Shown here: positions 46,916-57,757 of the stretch, one piece after another
Numbering within the stretch: the first letter of the stretch is position 1
How the letters are laid out: each line of letters begins with the position of its first letter
From: Conus ventricosus
Lineage: Eukaryota > Mollusca > Gastropoda > Neogastropoda > Conidae
Length of the DNA stretch: 64,000 bases
Direction of reading: 5' to 3'
Assembly (NCBI GenBank): GCA_018398815.1
Contig: CM031614.1
Span: 57,558,954 to 57,622,953, forward strand
The notes under the pieces: model-generated
The model's input: only the letters and a program-made list of their open reading frames with translations
Told to the model about the DNA's origin: nothing
The model's database searches: none
Translations under genes and position numbers: made by a program

Positions 46916-47416
46916 GTTTTTAATAAGACCCCATTCATAAATGATGGTTGAGTGCTCAGGCAAGAACGATAGACCGTAGTAGGAAAGTCAAGCTTTCGTC
47001 CACACCCTTCACTTTCTTTCCACAGATGTAATCAAGAGGTTTGATCTTTGATTCAACAACTGAATTTAATTAAGTATGAATAAAGATGATGATGATCTGC
47101 GGTGAATATGTCGTATTGTTGCTTGTATGTTGATGTCCGTCTGTTTGCCTATGAAATGAGTTACATATAAAAGAAATAAATCATGCACACACACCAATTA
47201 ACGACAAAGTCTCTGTCCTTCTTCCCTTCACTTCTTGCAGTAGCACGAATATAGACTGTCTGCTCGTGCTACAAAAATACTTCCGGAGATACACACAAAA
47301 GAAATGTAGTCATGCACAAGATGATATATATGTAAGAAAAAAAATGTCTGAGTGTTTATGCGGCTTGGTAGGAGGGATGTGTTTTGTATTGTCACCCTTC
47401 CAAAGGGGGTTCACCG
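46916..47416. other. No gene seen
   Basis: Unique AT-rich sequence between the truncated gypsy element and the assembly gap; short frames only. Confidence 0.4.
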
Positions 47417-48416
47417 NNNNNNNNNNNNNNNNNNNNNNNNNNNNNNNNNNNNNNNNNNNNNNNNNNNNNNNNNNNNNNNNNNNNNNNNNNNNNNNNNNNN
47501 NNNNNNNNNNNNNNNNNNNNNNNNNNNNNNNNNNNNNNNNNNNNNNNNNNNNNNNNNNNNNNNNNNNNNNNNNNNNNNNNNNNNNNNNNNNNNNNNNNNN
47601 NNNNNNNNNNNNNNNNNNNNNNNNNNNNNNNNNNNNNNNNNNNNNNNNNNNNNNNNNNNNNNNNNNNNNNNNNNNNNNNNNNNNNNNNNNNNNNNNNNNN
47701 NNNNNNNNNNNNNNNNNNNNNNNNNNNNNNNNNNNNNNNNNNNNNNNNNNNNNNNNNNNNNNNNNNNNNNNNNNNNNNNNNNNNNNNNNNNNNNNNNNNN
47801 NNNNNNNNNNNNNNNNNNNNNNNNNNNNNNNNNNNNNNNNNNNNNNNNNNNNNNNNNNNNNNNNNNNNNNNNNNNNNNNNNNNNNNNNNNNNNNNNNNNN
47901 NNNNNNNNNNNNNNNNNNNNNNNNNNNNNNNNNNNNNNNNNNNNNNNNNNNNNNNNNNNNNNNNNNNNNNNNNNNNNNNNNNNNNNNNNNNNNNNNNNNN
48001 NNNNNNNNNNNNNNNNNNNNNNNNNNNNNNNNNNNNNNNNNNNNNNNNNNNNNNNNNNNNNNNNNNNNNNNNNNNNNNNNNNNNNNNNNNNNNNNNNNNN
48101 NNNNNNNNNNNNNNNNNNNNNNNNNNNNNNNNNNNNNNNNNNNNNNNNNNNNNNNNNNNNNNNNNNNNNNNNNNNNNNNNNNNNNNNNNNNNNNNNNNNN
48201 NNNNNNNNNNNNNNNNNNNNNNNNNNNNNNNNNNNNNNNNNNNNNNNNNNNNNNNNNNNNNNNNNNNNNNNNNNNNNNNNNNNNNNNNNNNNNNNNNNNN
48301 NNNNNNNNNNNNNNNNNNNNNNNNNNNNNNNNNNNNNNNNNNNNNNNNNNNNNNNNNNNNNNNNNNNNNNNNNNNNNNNNNNNNNNNNNNNNNNNNNNNN
48401 NNNNNNNNNNNNNNNN
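47417..48416. other. Assembly gap of exactly 1000 N
   Basis: Placeholder gap. A tandem satellite begins at its right edge, so the unresolved sequence is probably more of that array. Confidence 0.99.
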
Positions 48417-48790
48417 ATTATGGGTTACGGATGATGCCCGATGTTTTAGTTTACCGTTATAGCCGTTACTAACGGCTGTAACGGCCTGTAACGGTTTTTC
48501 TTCTTTATGGAATAACTCAGAAAGTACGTGGCCAATATTTCTGAAAATTTGTAGGTATGTTCATTATGGGTCACGTATGATGCCCGATGTTTAAGTGTAC
48601 AGTTATAGCCATTACTAACGGCCCATAATGGTTTTCTTCTTTATGTAAAAACTTAGAAAGTTCTTGGCCGATCTTTCTGAAAATTTGTAAGCATGTTCAT
48701 TATAGGTCACAGACGATGGCCGATGTTTACCAGAATAGCCATTACAAACGGTTACACCAGTCCAAGACGGTTTTTCCTCTTTATGGAATA
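48417..48790 (+). repeat. ~140-bp satellite, about 2.6 units at the gap edge
   Basis: Units begin ATTATGGGTTACGGATGATG (48417), ATTATGGGTCACGTATGATG (48563) and ATTATAGGTCACAGACGATG (48701). Each contains ACTAACGG-type repeats and GGTTTTTCTTCTTTATG. The array probably extends into the N run. Confidence 0.85.
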
Positions 48791-48839
48791 TCTCACGCGT
48801 ATTCAGGATAAACTGGGAGTACGTTTATATGCTTTGTAT

Positions 48840-48969
48840 CTTGTTTGTTTGTTTGGTTGGTTGGTTGGTTTTTGGTTGTTGTATTTTTTGTTTGTTTGTT
48901 TGTTTGTTTTATAAATGACGTTAAAACAGTTCTGAAAGGACAATCTGAAACACACCAACACACGCCAAC

Positions 48970-49028
<59 letters not shown>

Positions 49029-49057
49029 TATAATTGAATGTATAAATCTCTCTCTCC

Positions 49058-49116
<59 letters not shown>

Positions 49117-49253
49117 GTGTGTGTGCTTGCTTGATGATCTGGAGGAAAAAAGGGTTTGTCCCTCCTCCCATTTCACTCTTTCTTTCTTTCCCTGCCCCGC
49201 TGCCCTACATTCTCTGTCTGTCATTCTGTCATTATGTCTGTCTGTTTGTCTGG

Positions 49254-49325
<72 letters not shown>
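48840..49325 (+). repeat. TTTG/GGTT, CA, TG and CT microsatellites
   Basis: (GTTT)n-like 48843-48912, (CA)n 48972-49026, (TG)n 49062-49113 and (CT)n 49269-49321, with unique spacers. No gene seen. Confidence 0.9.
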
Positions 49326-49328
<3 letters not shown>

Positions 49329-49365
49329 ATGTTCAAAGTGTGTGTCATTTGTGTCCGCGGATCCG

Positions 49366-49831
49366 CGACTAAGCAATTATTGTCGTCAGTAGGGGGCTTA
49401 GTAGGTGGTGTCCTGCGGATGTTAGATCAGAACAGGCGCCACGGAACACCACCAAAGTGACTCGGCAGCAGTGCAGTGTCTCTTTCGGTGGGTTACCTCC
49501 TGACGACTTGACATTGACTGCTCCCTGTGGATTGCCGGTGCCGTTGCTGCAGTGGGACCGACATGGTTGTGGCTGTCGGCGGGGTTTCGGACAGAGCGGT
49601 GTGGGAGCACTGCCACTGAGGTGGCACAGAAATTGGGACAGCAAAAAATATATACATATATAAAATATAAAAAAAGAAAAGAAATGAAAAGAAAGAAAAA
49701 AGAAAAAAAAGAGAAAAAGCAAACAAAAGAGAAATCAAGAAAATTCCCCCAAAACCAAGATGTGGTGTTTCTTGAATGACACTGGCATCACTATGCTTCT
49801 TAGCAACAAAGATACAAGCAATTGTGAAGCG

Positions 49832-49897
<66 letters not shown>
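49366..49897 (+). repeat. Composite repeat segment, copy C left part
   Basis: Starts at GACTAAGCAATTATTG, matching copy A from about 389 and copy B from about 16846, and ends in (CT)n. The SINE-like first part is absent here, which suggests this block can also occur on its own. The LINE at 49898 follows directly. Confidence 0.85.
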
Positions 49898-49899
<2 letters not shown>

Positions 49900-50034
49900 G
49901 ACTGAACTGAATTCACTGATCCAGGCAAGACGTGTTTTCAAGTCGGCTCTGAATTTAATTGTCATTTTTGCTGATTAATTGTCTTCTTACCCCCGATCAT
50001 TAGAATTTTCATAATCAATAACTGCAGAGTAGCC

Positions 50035-51051
50035 ATGCCAGCATGCCCTCTAAATTTCAGGAGCGTCTGTGGAGGTTTTGTGCCCGTTTTTCAAAATTTT
50101 ATGCGTAGACGAGCACAACAGTGTAGACTGCTGTGTTTGAAGACAGTGAAAATTCATAGTACGCGCCTGTCCTTCGCCCTGCTCTTTCTGATCGCCACTC
50201 TGCTTCAAAGGTCTGACGATGTTGAGTTGAACCCAGGACCTGGTCAAGATTCAAAGAAGACGGAAACAGTAACTATACGCCAAACGCGATTCCAATCAGC
50301 AAGCAGCAACCTGTCTGTGGACGGCAGAACAAGTTCAACAGATAGGACGGGGTCCGATCGGGAACCCTCCATCCATGACGTTCTGCAGTCTCTTTCAGGT
50401 ATGGACCAGAGCTTGTCACGACGGCTGGATACCCTGAATACTCACTTCAACAATCTTCATGAAGCGGTATCCGGTCTTAGGGAAGAAGTGACAAACCAAA
50501 GCGAGGAAATTGAAGCTTTGAAAACTGAAAATGAGAAATTGAGAACAACTAATCGTGAGCTGTCTGACAGAGTTGAACAGGTGGAAAAACAACTTGACGA
50601 TCAAGAAGGAAGATCAAAGAGAAACAATCTGATTTTCTCTGGCCTTAAAAAGCAGAAGTCGAAGGAAACCTGGGACGATTGTGAAAGCCTGGTACAAAGT
50701 ATAATCAAAGACCAGTTGAGGATTACGGATGACATTTCTTTGGACAGAGCTCACCGACTCGGGCAAAGTGACAACGCTCCTATTGTGGCAAAATTTACCA
50801 ACTTCAAGGACAAAGAGCGTGTGCTAAAAGCCAAGAGACAATTAAGATATCTGGATGAAGGAAACACTATCTTCATCGCCGAAGACTACTCTAAAGGAGT
50901 CCGCGAGGTACGGAAGAAGCTGGTGCCGTTCCTCAAGAGGGCCAGGGAAGACAAACTGAAGAAGGCCAGCATGGTTTTCGACCACCTCCTGATCGATGGT
51001 AAGCGATGGTACTACGATCAAATGAACGACACCCTAAGAGACTCAAAGTGA
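50035..51051 (+). CDS. LINE ORF1 protein with N-terminal 2A-like sequence
   Basis: 338 codons, intact from ATG to TGA. Residues 44-58 are hydrophobic (RLSFALLFLIATLLQ) and lead into DVELNPGP at 62-69, the 2A-like ribosome-skipping motif. A Ser/Thr-rich linker follows, then a heptad-rich coiled coil at about 125-195 (LKTENEKLRTTNRELSDRVE). After that comes an L1-ORF1-like RNA-binding region (NNLIFSGLKKQ, then the DRAHRLGQ to KRWYYDQM segment). Such proteins bind the LINE RNA. The 2A site would release a ~68-residue leader. Apart from the array downstream, this is the best preserved reading frame in the window. Confidence 0.85.
   Translation: MPACPLNFRSVCGGFVPVFQNFMRRRAQQCRLLCLKTVKIHSTRLSFALLFLIATLLQRSDDVELNPGPGQDSKKTETVTIRQTRFQSASSNLSVDGRTSSTDRTGSDREPSIHDVLQSLSGMDQSLSRRLDTLNTHFNNLHEAVSGLREEVTNQSEEIEALKTENEKLRTTNRELSDRVEQVEKQLDDQEGRSKRNNLIFSGLKKQKSKETWDDCESLVQSIIKDQLRITDDISLDRAHRLGQSDNAPIVAKFTNFKDKERVLKAKRQLRYLDEGNTIFIAEDYSKGVREVRKKLVPFLKRAREDKLKKASMVFDHLLIDGKRWYYDQMNDTLRDSK
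50218..50241 (+). other. 2A-like motif DVELNPGP
   Basis: Matches the D-[VI]-E-x-N-P-G-P consensus exactly, in frame within ORF1. Chain separation would fall between Gly68 and Pro69. The upstream hydrophobic run is typical of 2A contexts in non-LTR retrotransposons. Confidence 0.85.
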
Positions 51052-51267
51052 TGTGTCGGCCAGCAGAAGGCTGATAAACTTCCGACAAAAACTTTACATA
51101 ATTATGAAAAACACAAGTCTACTACCTCCCCAGGAGAAAGCTGTGACGAACGTTATTCTTTCTTGGATGGATCCAGTGGACGGGTATGCTGTGGTGAAGC
51201 AGCGTGTGTAGAATTGTGTCAATTGGGGGAGGACCGAGATCCCGTGGGGTCTGGGCTGGAGGGGTTT

Positions 51268-51912
51268 GATTCTGTGCGCACACACTGTGAAGGAACATGT
51301 GTTGGTGTTGATTCTGTGCGCACACACTGTGACGGAACATGTGTTGGTGTTGATTCTGTGCGCACACACTGTGACAGAGCTTGTGTTGATGTTGATTCTG
51401 TGCGCACACACTGTGACGGAACATGTGTTGGTGTTGATTCTGTGCGCACACACTGTGAAGGAACATGTGTTGGTGTTGATTCTGTGCGCACACACCGTGA
51501 CGGAACATGTGTTGGTGTTGATTCTGAGCGCAAACACTGTGACGGAACATGTGTTGGTGTTGATTCTGTGCGCACACACTGTGACGGAACATGTGTTGGT
51601 GTTGATTCTGAGCGCACACACTGTGACGGAACATGTGTTGGTGTTGATTCTGTGCGCACACACTGTGACGGAACATGTGTTGGTGTTGATTCTGTGCGCA
51701 CACACTGTGACGGAACATGTGTTGGTGTTGATTCTGTTCGCACACACTTTGATAGAACATGAGTTGGTGTTGATTCTGTGCGCACACACTGTGACGGAAC
51801 ATGTGTTGGTGTTGATTCTGTGCGCACACACTGTGACAGAACTTGTGTTGGTGTTGATTCTGTGCGCACACACTGTGACGGAACATGTGTTGGTGTTGAT
51901 TATGCGCATCAC
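51268..51912 (+). repeat. 42-bp minisatellite, 15 complete units
   Basis: Fifteen units of exactly 42 bp (51268-51897) plus a partial one, consensus opening GATTCTGTGCGCACACACTG. It encodes DSVRTHCDGTCVGV repeats in one plus frame. Because 42 is divisible by 3, five of six frames stay open for ~200-270 codons. It lies between ORF1 and the endonuclease. Variants (GAAGG for GACGG, AGAGC for GGAAC) are scattered, so units are not all recent copies. Confidence 0.95.
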
Positions 51913-51939
51913 TTGGATAACGGAAAAGAGGTATGTTTA

Positions 51940-52780
51940 ACACAGATTAATAATTTCACTTTCGTCACGTGGAATGTAGACGGTCTTGCGTCAAAACTGG
52001 ATGAAACAGACTTTATTCATTATGTTTTAATTTTCACTTTGTAACTTTAGTAGAAACCTTTGTAGATAACTTCCATGCATTTAAATTTCCAAATCATACA
52101 GCATTTTGCAGTCCTGCCCAAAAGTTTTCAAAACAAGGTCGACGATCACGTGTGGTGTTCTTGTATTAATTAAAACTACACTAATTCCATTTGTTCGTCA
52201 AGTAAAATGTAAGTATGATAATATGTTGTGTTTTATTATTGACAAAGAATGTCTCGGACTAAACAAAAATCTGTTATATATGTGTGCTTATGTGCCACCA
52301 AGTGGAAGTCCGTTCTATCAAATTAATAATATTGATAGTAGTATAAGTCTCGTGGAAGAATGTTTGACGGACATGATGATAGATAAGAATATGCATGTTA
52401 TAGTATGTGGGGATTTGAATGCACGGACTTCTGACACGTCTTATGAAATTAATAGTTGTTGTTTGCCTTTTTACATCGATTCAAAAAATGACGTCAATAT
52501 CATGACAAGGAAGTCAGAAGACAAACAAGAGAATATGTTTGGTAAAATGTTATTAACCATGTGCTACCTTAGGACTCTGCATCCTTAATGGCGCTTGTAA
52601 CGGCGACCTCCAGGGTCGCTATACATATGTATCCGATTTTGGGTGTAAGGTTATTGACTATTTTATTTTATCAGAAGAATTATATCATACACTCTTGCCA
52701 ACATGTACACTTTTTGTTGCTGACAGAATTGAATCAAGTCATATGCCTGTTGAATTCTTGCTGTGCGGTGGTAACAAATG
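51940..52780 (+). pseudogene. LINE apurinic-type endonuclease domain, frameshifted
   Basis: Begins FTFVTWNVDGLASKLDE (catalytic Asn region), then GVLVLIKTTLIPF, YVPPSGSPFY, HVIVCGDLNART (GDLN box) and, after a shift near 52570, GRYTYVSDF, VIDYFIL and DRIESSHMPVE (catalytic SxH box). The motif order is that of APE-type LINE endonucleases. At least three frameshifts inactivate it. Confidence 0.8.
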
Positions 52781-53556
52781 GAAATGATTTTGATAATGAG
52801 ATATCAAATGAAAATAACAGTTATATTAAAGATTGATTTGGAATCCACAGAAGAAGGACATCTTTCTTAGATCTCTTGGGTCCGAAATAATAATAGAAAA
52901 GATTGATTTGGCAACTAGACTTGTTGAAGTGATGTAAATAAGGCACTGGAAGAATTTAATGGTTGCACGATGGACGCTGCTTCATTATGCTCGTAAATAA
53001 GCGGATTGGTATAAGTAATCAGATAAACAGTTGGTTTGATAATGAATGTTTTGCTGAAAGATGAAATGTAAGAAAACTCCTTAGAATCTTTCGCGGCCGA
53101 TGTCTAAGGGCAGCTAATGATGAACAAATAAAAAAGCTGAAATCAGATAATCTGCATAATTACCGTAAGGCTCGAAGAGAATATACAAATTTACTTAGGC
53201 GGAAAAAAGAAACAAAATAAAACTAGAGTCTTTTCCGAACTATTGGATAGGATTGATAATCAAGAAGAATTTTGGAAGAAGGTGAACCAACTTGCACCGA
53301 AACGTACACAGTCATTGAACAATTTATCTACAGATAAATGGTTTTAACCATTTTCGTGATCTTTTGGAGATCGAGGATTGTACTGAGGATATAGGTGAAG
53401 TAAATAATCAAATGACTCCGGAATACACAGAAGATGATTTTACGTACTAAATGCACCGATCTCCAATCAAGAAATATTAAGTGCCATTACAAATCTGAAA
53501 AGTGGAAAATCTCCGGGCCTGACGGTATAATTGGGAGAAATTTTTAGTGCGCATCA
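52781..53556 (+). pseudogene. LINE ORF2 linker and start of RT, truncated
   Basis: Includes SELLDRIDNQEEFWKKVNQL and, at 53440-53545, EILSAITNLKSGKSPGPDGI, the opening RT motif of CR1/L2-type LINEs. Sequence then passes directly into copy C of the repeat segment, so RT motifs beyond this are absent. Confidence 0.75.
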
Positions 53557-53874
53557 GATGTCGTTATTATTTCTTCGTCTGGGTTTTGTTTCTTTGTTTA
53601 TTTCTTTGTTGTTGTTGTTGTTGTCTAATGTATGCATTTATTGCATTTTTAAAAACTCAAATTGAGACGTTCATTTCTTTAGTCATTCTACTTGCGACAA
53701 TCATTCATTCTTTCATTGATTCATTACTTCCTTTACTCCATCAGTCATTGATAATGTGTATCATAATGTGTACTGTGATAAAACACACACTGGTTCCCAG
53801 TATGCATGCAGTGCAACATTGTAAAGGCAAAAGCTGGACAATCCCTGCTCCTCCCCCCCCCCCCCCATCCCCAC

Positions 53875-53905
<31 letters not shown>

Positions 53906-54553
53906 ACCTCTCCATCTTCCCTTACCTCGCAGTATGCTCACAACTCCTCCCCCCCTCCCCCCGCTCCACTCCACTCTCCGCCACCCTTTCCCCTTCCCCC
54001 ACCCACTTCACGTAGGTGAGTGAGCTGTCTTTGAGATCGTCGTCAACAGCCATTCATGCTCTGTTTGGCAGGCGTGATAAACGGGGAGCGGATAGGCCTA
54101 CACCTGTTTCCCCACCCCTGCCCCACCTCCCCCTCTGCTGCATCCATCCTTAACTCCCACCACACCCGCCACCCGTCTACCCCCCCCCCCCCCCCTCCTC
54201 AGCCCCCCGCCACCCTTTGAAGGGGAGACAGCCGACTTTGAAATCCGCGTCAAAGTTGGCTCATGCTTTGCTGGGCAGGCTTGACAAACAGGTAATGGGT
54301 CGCTCTGCCTCGGCTTCCCCCTCCCCCCTTCCACCCCACTGTACCCCCACCCCGCCATATCCACCCTTACATCTCACACACCCGTAACTCCTCTAACCCC
54401 CACCCCCTTCCATTCTCTCCACAGTGGTGTGAGCCATCTTTGAAATCACTGTCAGTCAACCTTACATCCTGTTCCATTTGACGGGTTTGCTAATGGTCGA
54501 CCTTTACAGCTCTTTATGCCTTTGATGCGTGAAGGAACTGGCGGCTAGCGCTC

Positions 54554-54615
<62 letters not shown>

Positions 54616-54632
54616 CACACATACGCACGCAT

Positions 54633-54667
<35 letters not shown>

Positions 54668-54733
54668 TGCGCGTGCACACACACGCACACACACACACAC
54701 ACTCACACACACGCATGCGCGCACACACACACA

Positions 54734-54764
<31 letters not shown>

Positions 54765-54840
54765 CATGCATGCGCGTGCACACACACACACACACACACA
54801 CACAACACACACACACACACACACACACGCATGCGCACGT

Positions 54841-54902
<62 letters not shown>

Positions 54903-55592
54903 TGATGTCCAGCATGTGACCCTCAGAAAGTTTTGTCCGTTTCCAACTGTTCCATTTTTTTTTCGCAGCAAGACCGTTGGATCTGTAGATTTTGCACTTT
55001 TGTTCATTTCTGAGCCAAAAGAAAATGTTTCTTCAGCATGAAATAGTTTCTTGCTAAAAATAAGTCACTTTGACAAGAAAAATGCAAATACGATCTGTTT
55101 TTATCTTGCAAGAGATATGTAGGCCCATATCTTTTTCGGCTTTTTAATTAGTAAATCACTTTCACATCTTTTGTCTGGGTAATATGCGCAAAATATGTTA
55201 TTTCTGTCATTTCTTTTTTGTATTTCTTTTTTCCTCCAAAATATCTTCCTAAAAACTGAAAATATTTGTGCCAAAACAATATAATATGTTGATCTTAATG
55301 TGTTGGGAATAATGTGCAGCAAAATGTGCACAGATAAAATGTTTGGCATAACAATAATGTGGAATCTTATCAATGTTAATGAGCAAACTCACACTTAACT
55401 TTTTCATTAACAAAGATATAAAATCACATAAAAGTGGCACAAAGGAGATCATGTTGAAAGCGTACATTCACATACAAATATAAAAACATAGGTTTTCTAG
55501 ATGAACCCCTTAGCTCTAACCCATCGGTATATTTTGTCCATGCACATTGTATATGAGCAAGGATGCATGTGTCATTGGGTGTGCGTGCGCTT

Positions 55593-55631
<39 letters not shown>

Positions 55632-55679
55632 TGTGTGTGTGTGTGTGCGTGCGTGCGCGCGTGCTCGCTTGCTTGCTTG

Positions 55680-55723
<44 letters not shown>

Positions 55724-56525
55724 CTGCTGTGTCTGTGTGAGCCAATACACACGAGAAACATGGGATTGCCAATGTGTACGCATAGTGTGTGTTGTGTCTT
55801 TGTGAGCCAATACTCACGAGAAACATGGGATTGCCAATATGTACGCATAGTGTGTGTGTGTGTGTGTGTGTGTAAATAAGTAAGTAAGTAAGTACATATG
55901 AACCGTCTAGAAGATGGTTATATAGAGGAACGTGTCCTTTTAATGTATTTATGAATGGGTCTTCTGTTGAACTAGGGTAGAGTGGGTGAGGGTAGGGGTG
56001 GCGGATGAAGGGTGCGATGGGTGTGGGGTGGGGGGTGGGAAGGAAGGAACATTGTTCAGGGAGACTGGAGACATTCCATGACTTAACTGACTGGAGACAT
56101 TCCATGACTTGACGGACGGGTTGTTAACATCTCTAATGCTCCCCCCCCCCCCCCCACCCCACCCCACCGGTTTTTTTTCTGTTTGTTTGTTTCTGGGTTT
56201 GTTTGTTTTTTTGCTCTCACCTCCCTATTCCACTGTCTATTAGATAAAAAATATCCTTCTGTCACGCGTCTGCGCCTTCTGCACTTTTCTGACATGCATG
56301 TAGTAACGTGCACGCAAGCGTTTGCCCCCCCCCCCCCCCACGACCCCCCCCCCCCCACACACACACACACACACACACACACATCGTATGGGGCACACAT
56401 GCGCAGATAGACACATTCCCACAAGCACGCGATCAGGACACAGTTAATTTTTCAGTCATGGAAACAGAAATACGTGCGCATCGCACACACCCCACAGCAG
56501 ATAGGGAGAAGGGAAGGTTGGGGAT

Positions 56526-56582
<57 letters not shown>
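53557..56582 (+). repeat. Composite repeat segment, copy C right part
   Basis: Resumes the segment equal to copy A ~1018-3640 and copy B thereafter. The 12-bp TG minisatellite is reduced to almost nothing (53750-53775). Includes C-rich tracts 53852-53890, (CT)n-(CA)n 54555-54900, (TG)n 55590-55722, a 65-bp duplicated block with GAGAAACATGGGATTGCCAA (55755 and 55820), and (GA)n 56525-56582. The unoccupied CTGAG site is at 55010-55014. Confidence 0.85.
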
Positions 56583-56584
<2 letters not shown>

Positions 56585-56902
56585 GCCAATTGACAGTTTT
56601 ATTGACAAAAGCCTAACTGGCCTTCATGTCGAGGTGGGCAATCAACAGTGTTTTTTGCAAAGGGCACACAAAAATATAACACACACATACATACATACAT
56701 ACATACATACATACATACATACATACATACAATAATACATACATACATACATTACATACATACATACACACATACATACATACATACATACATACATACA
56801 TACATACATACACACATATATACATACATACATACATACATACATACATACACACATACATACATACATACACACATACATACATACATACAAACGAAAG
56901 AC

Positions 56903-56940
<38 letters not shown>

Positions 56941-57757
56941 GTGTCAAAAAGGAAAGAGACGAAACATACGTCAGTACCAAATCAAAGTAAAAGGTAATCT
57001 AGGACCATCCAACGGCGATCACGAAATCGTCAGATATATTGAAATAATAACAATTTGCAATACTCAGAATTGTTGACTAGTTCTTCTTCGTAATATAAAA
57101 ACTGATTCAAGAGGAAAGAATTTTCTTCCTTCGCTCATATGCCTCGGCGATAATTTTCGCAAGCGATTTGATAGTATCTCCATCTGCTGATGAAACTATT
57201 CGAACTACGTTATGTCTTTTCATATTCTGCTGATGAAAAACGATTGATGTCAAACGTAAAGCTTCATATTCCCTACAGTCAAACAGGAAATGGCCTCCGT
57301 CTTCTACACTGTTTGAACATAAAGGACACACGACGGAAAGATTTTATCAAACCATCTTCTGTTCGCATAAAATCCCAGGGTTCTAGTTCTAAACCTTGCC
57401 AGATTACCCCGGTGACATTTATGTGTTACTTCGATGAGGTATTTCCCCGGTTGGAATATGTCTTAAAAGACTGTACCAAGCATGTTTCTCTGTTTCTGTT
57501 ATATGGGCATGCCAAATCTGTAGAAAAACAGTCAATAAGCCATTGTTGGAGTTCCGACAGAAACACTTTTTCATTACCTACCATTGGGGAACCCAAACTA
57601 TTCCAAATCCATTTTTCATCAGAATACTCTTTATGTCAGACACCCAGTTGCAATATCCGATTTCATCTGGTCTGAAGAGCATTTCACATGCCTGTTGTTA
57701 CAATGCAAAAGCGCTGGGTGACTTCCTCAGTACAAGGTAAGTGCAGTGCTATTAGCT
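56583..57757 (-). pseudogene. 3' end of a non-LTR retrotransposon, uninterrupted paralogue
   Basis: The minus strand holds upstream ORF2 tail pieces (NLARFRTRTLGFY), then CPLCSNSVEDGGHFLFDCREYEALR in shorter form as CPLC...H...C, and the terminus AYERRKKILSS with a stop near 57107. The 3' tail includes AATAAA and a TCAATTG-like end next to (GA)n. It contains (CATA)n 56688-56893 and (GAAA)n 56905-56940. It preserves the unoccupied Penelope target (57198-57206). Confidence 0.75.
56688..56893 (+). repeat. (CATA)n microsatellite, ~205 bp
   Basis: Imperfect CATA array with CACA interruptions; its counterpart in copy B spans only ~30 bp (37065-37095). Confidence 0.95.

Larger units (their letters stand above)
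49898..53556 (+). mobile_element. APE-type LINE (CR1/L2-like), 3'-truncated
   Basis: Contains a 5' region, ORF1 with a 2A-like peptide and coiled coil, a 42-bp tandem array, an apurinic-type endonuclease and the start of the RT. It ends at 53556 inside the RT fingers region, where copy C resumes at a position equal to ~1018 of copy A. The left junction is at the (CT)n tract. LINEs are usually 5'-truncated, so loss of the 3' half implies a later deletion. About 65 bp of host segment is missing at the junction. Confidence 0.8.

Noticed and set aside
51268..51912. Regular 42-bp array as a possible CRISPR array
   Set aside because: The units are contiguous near-identical copies with no unique spacers, in a eukaryotic LINE; it is a minisatellite.
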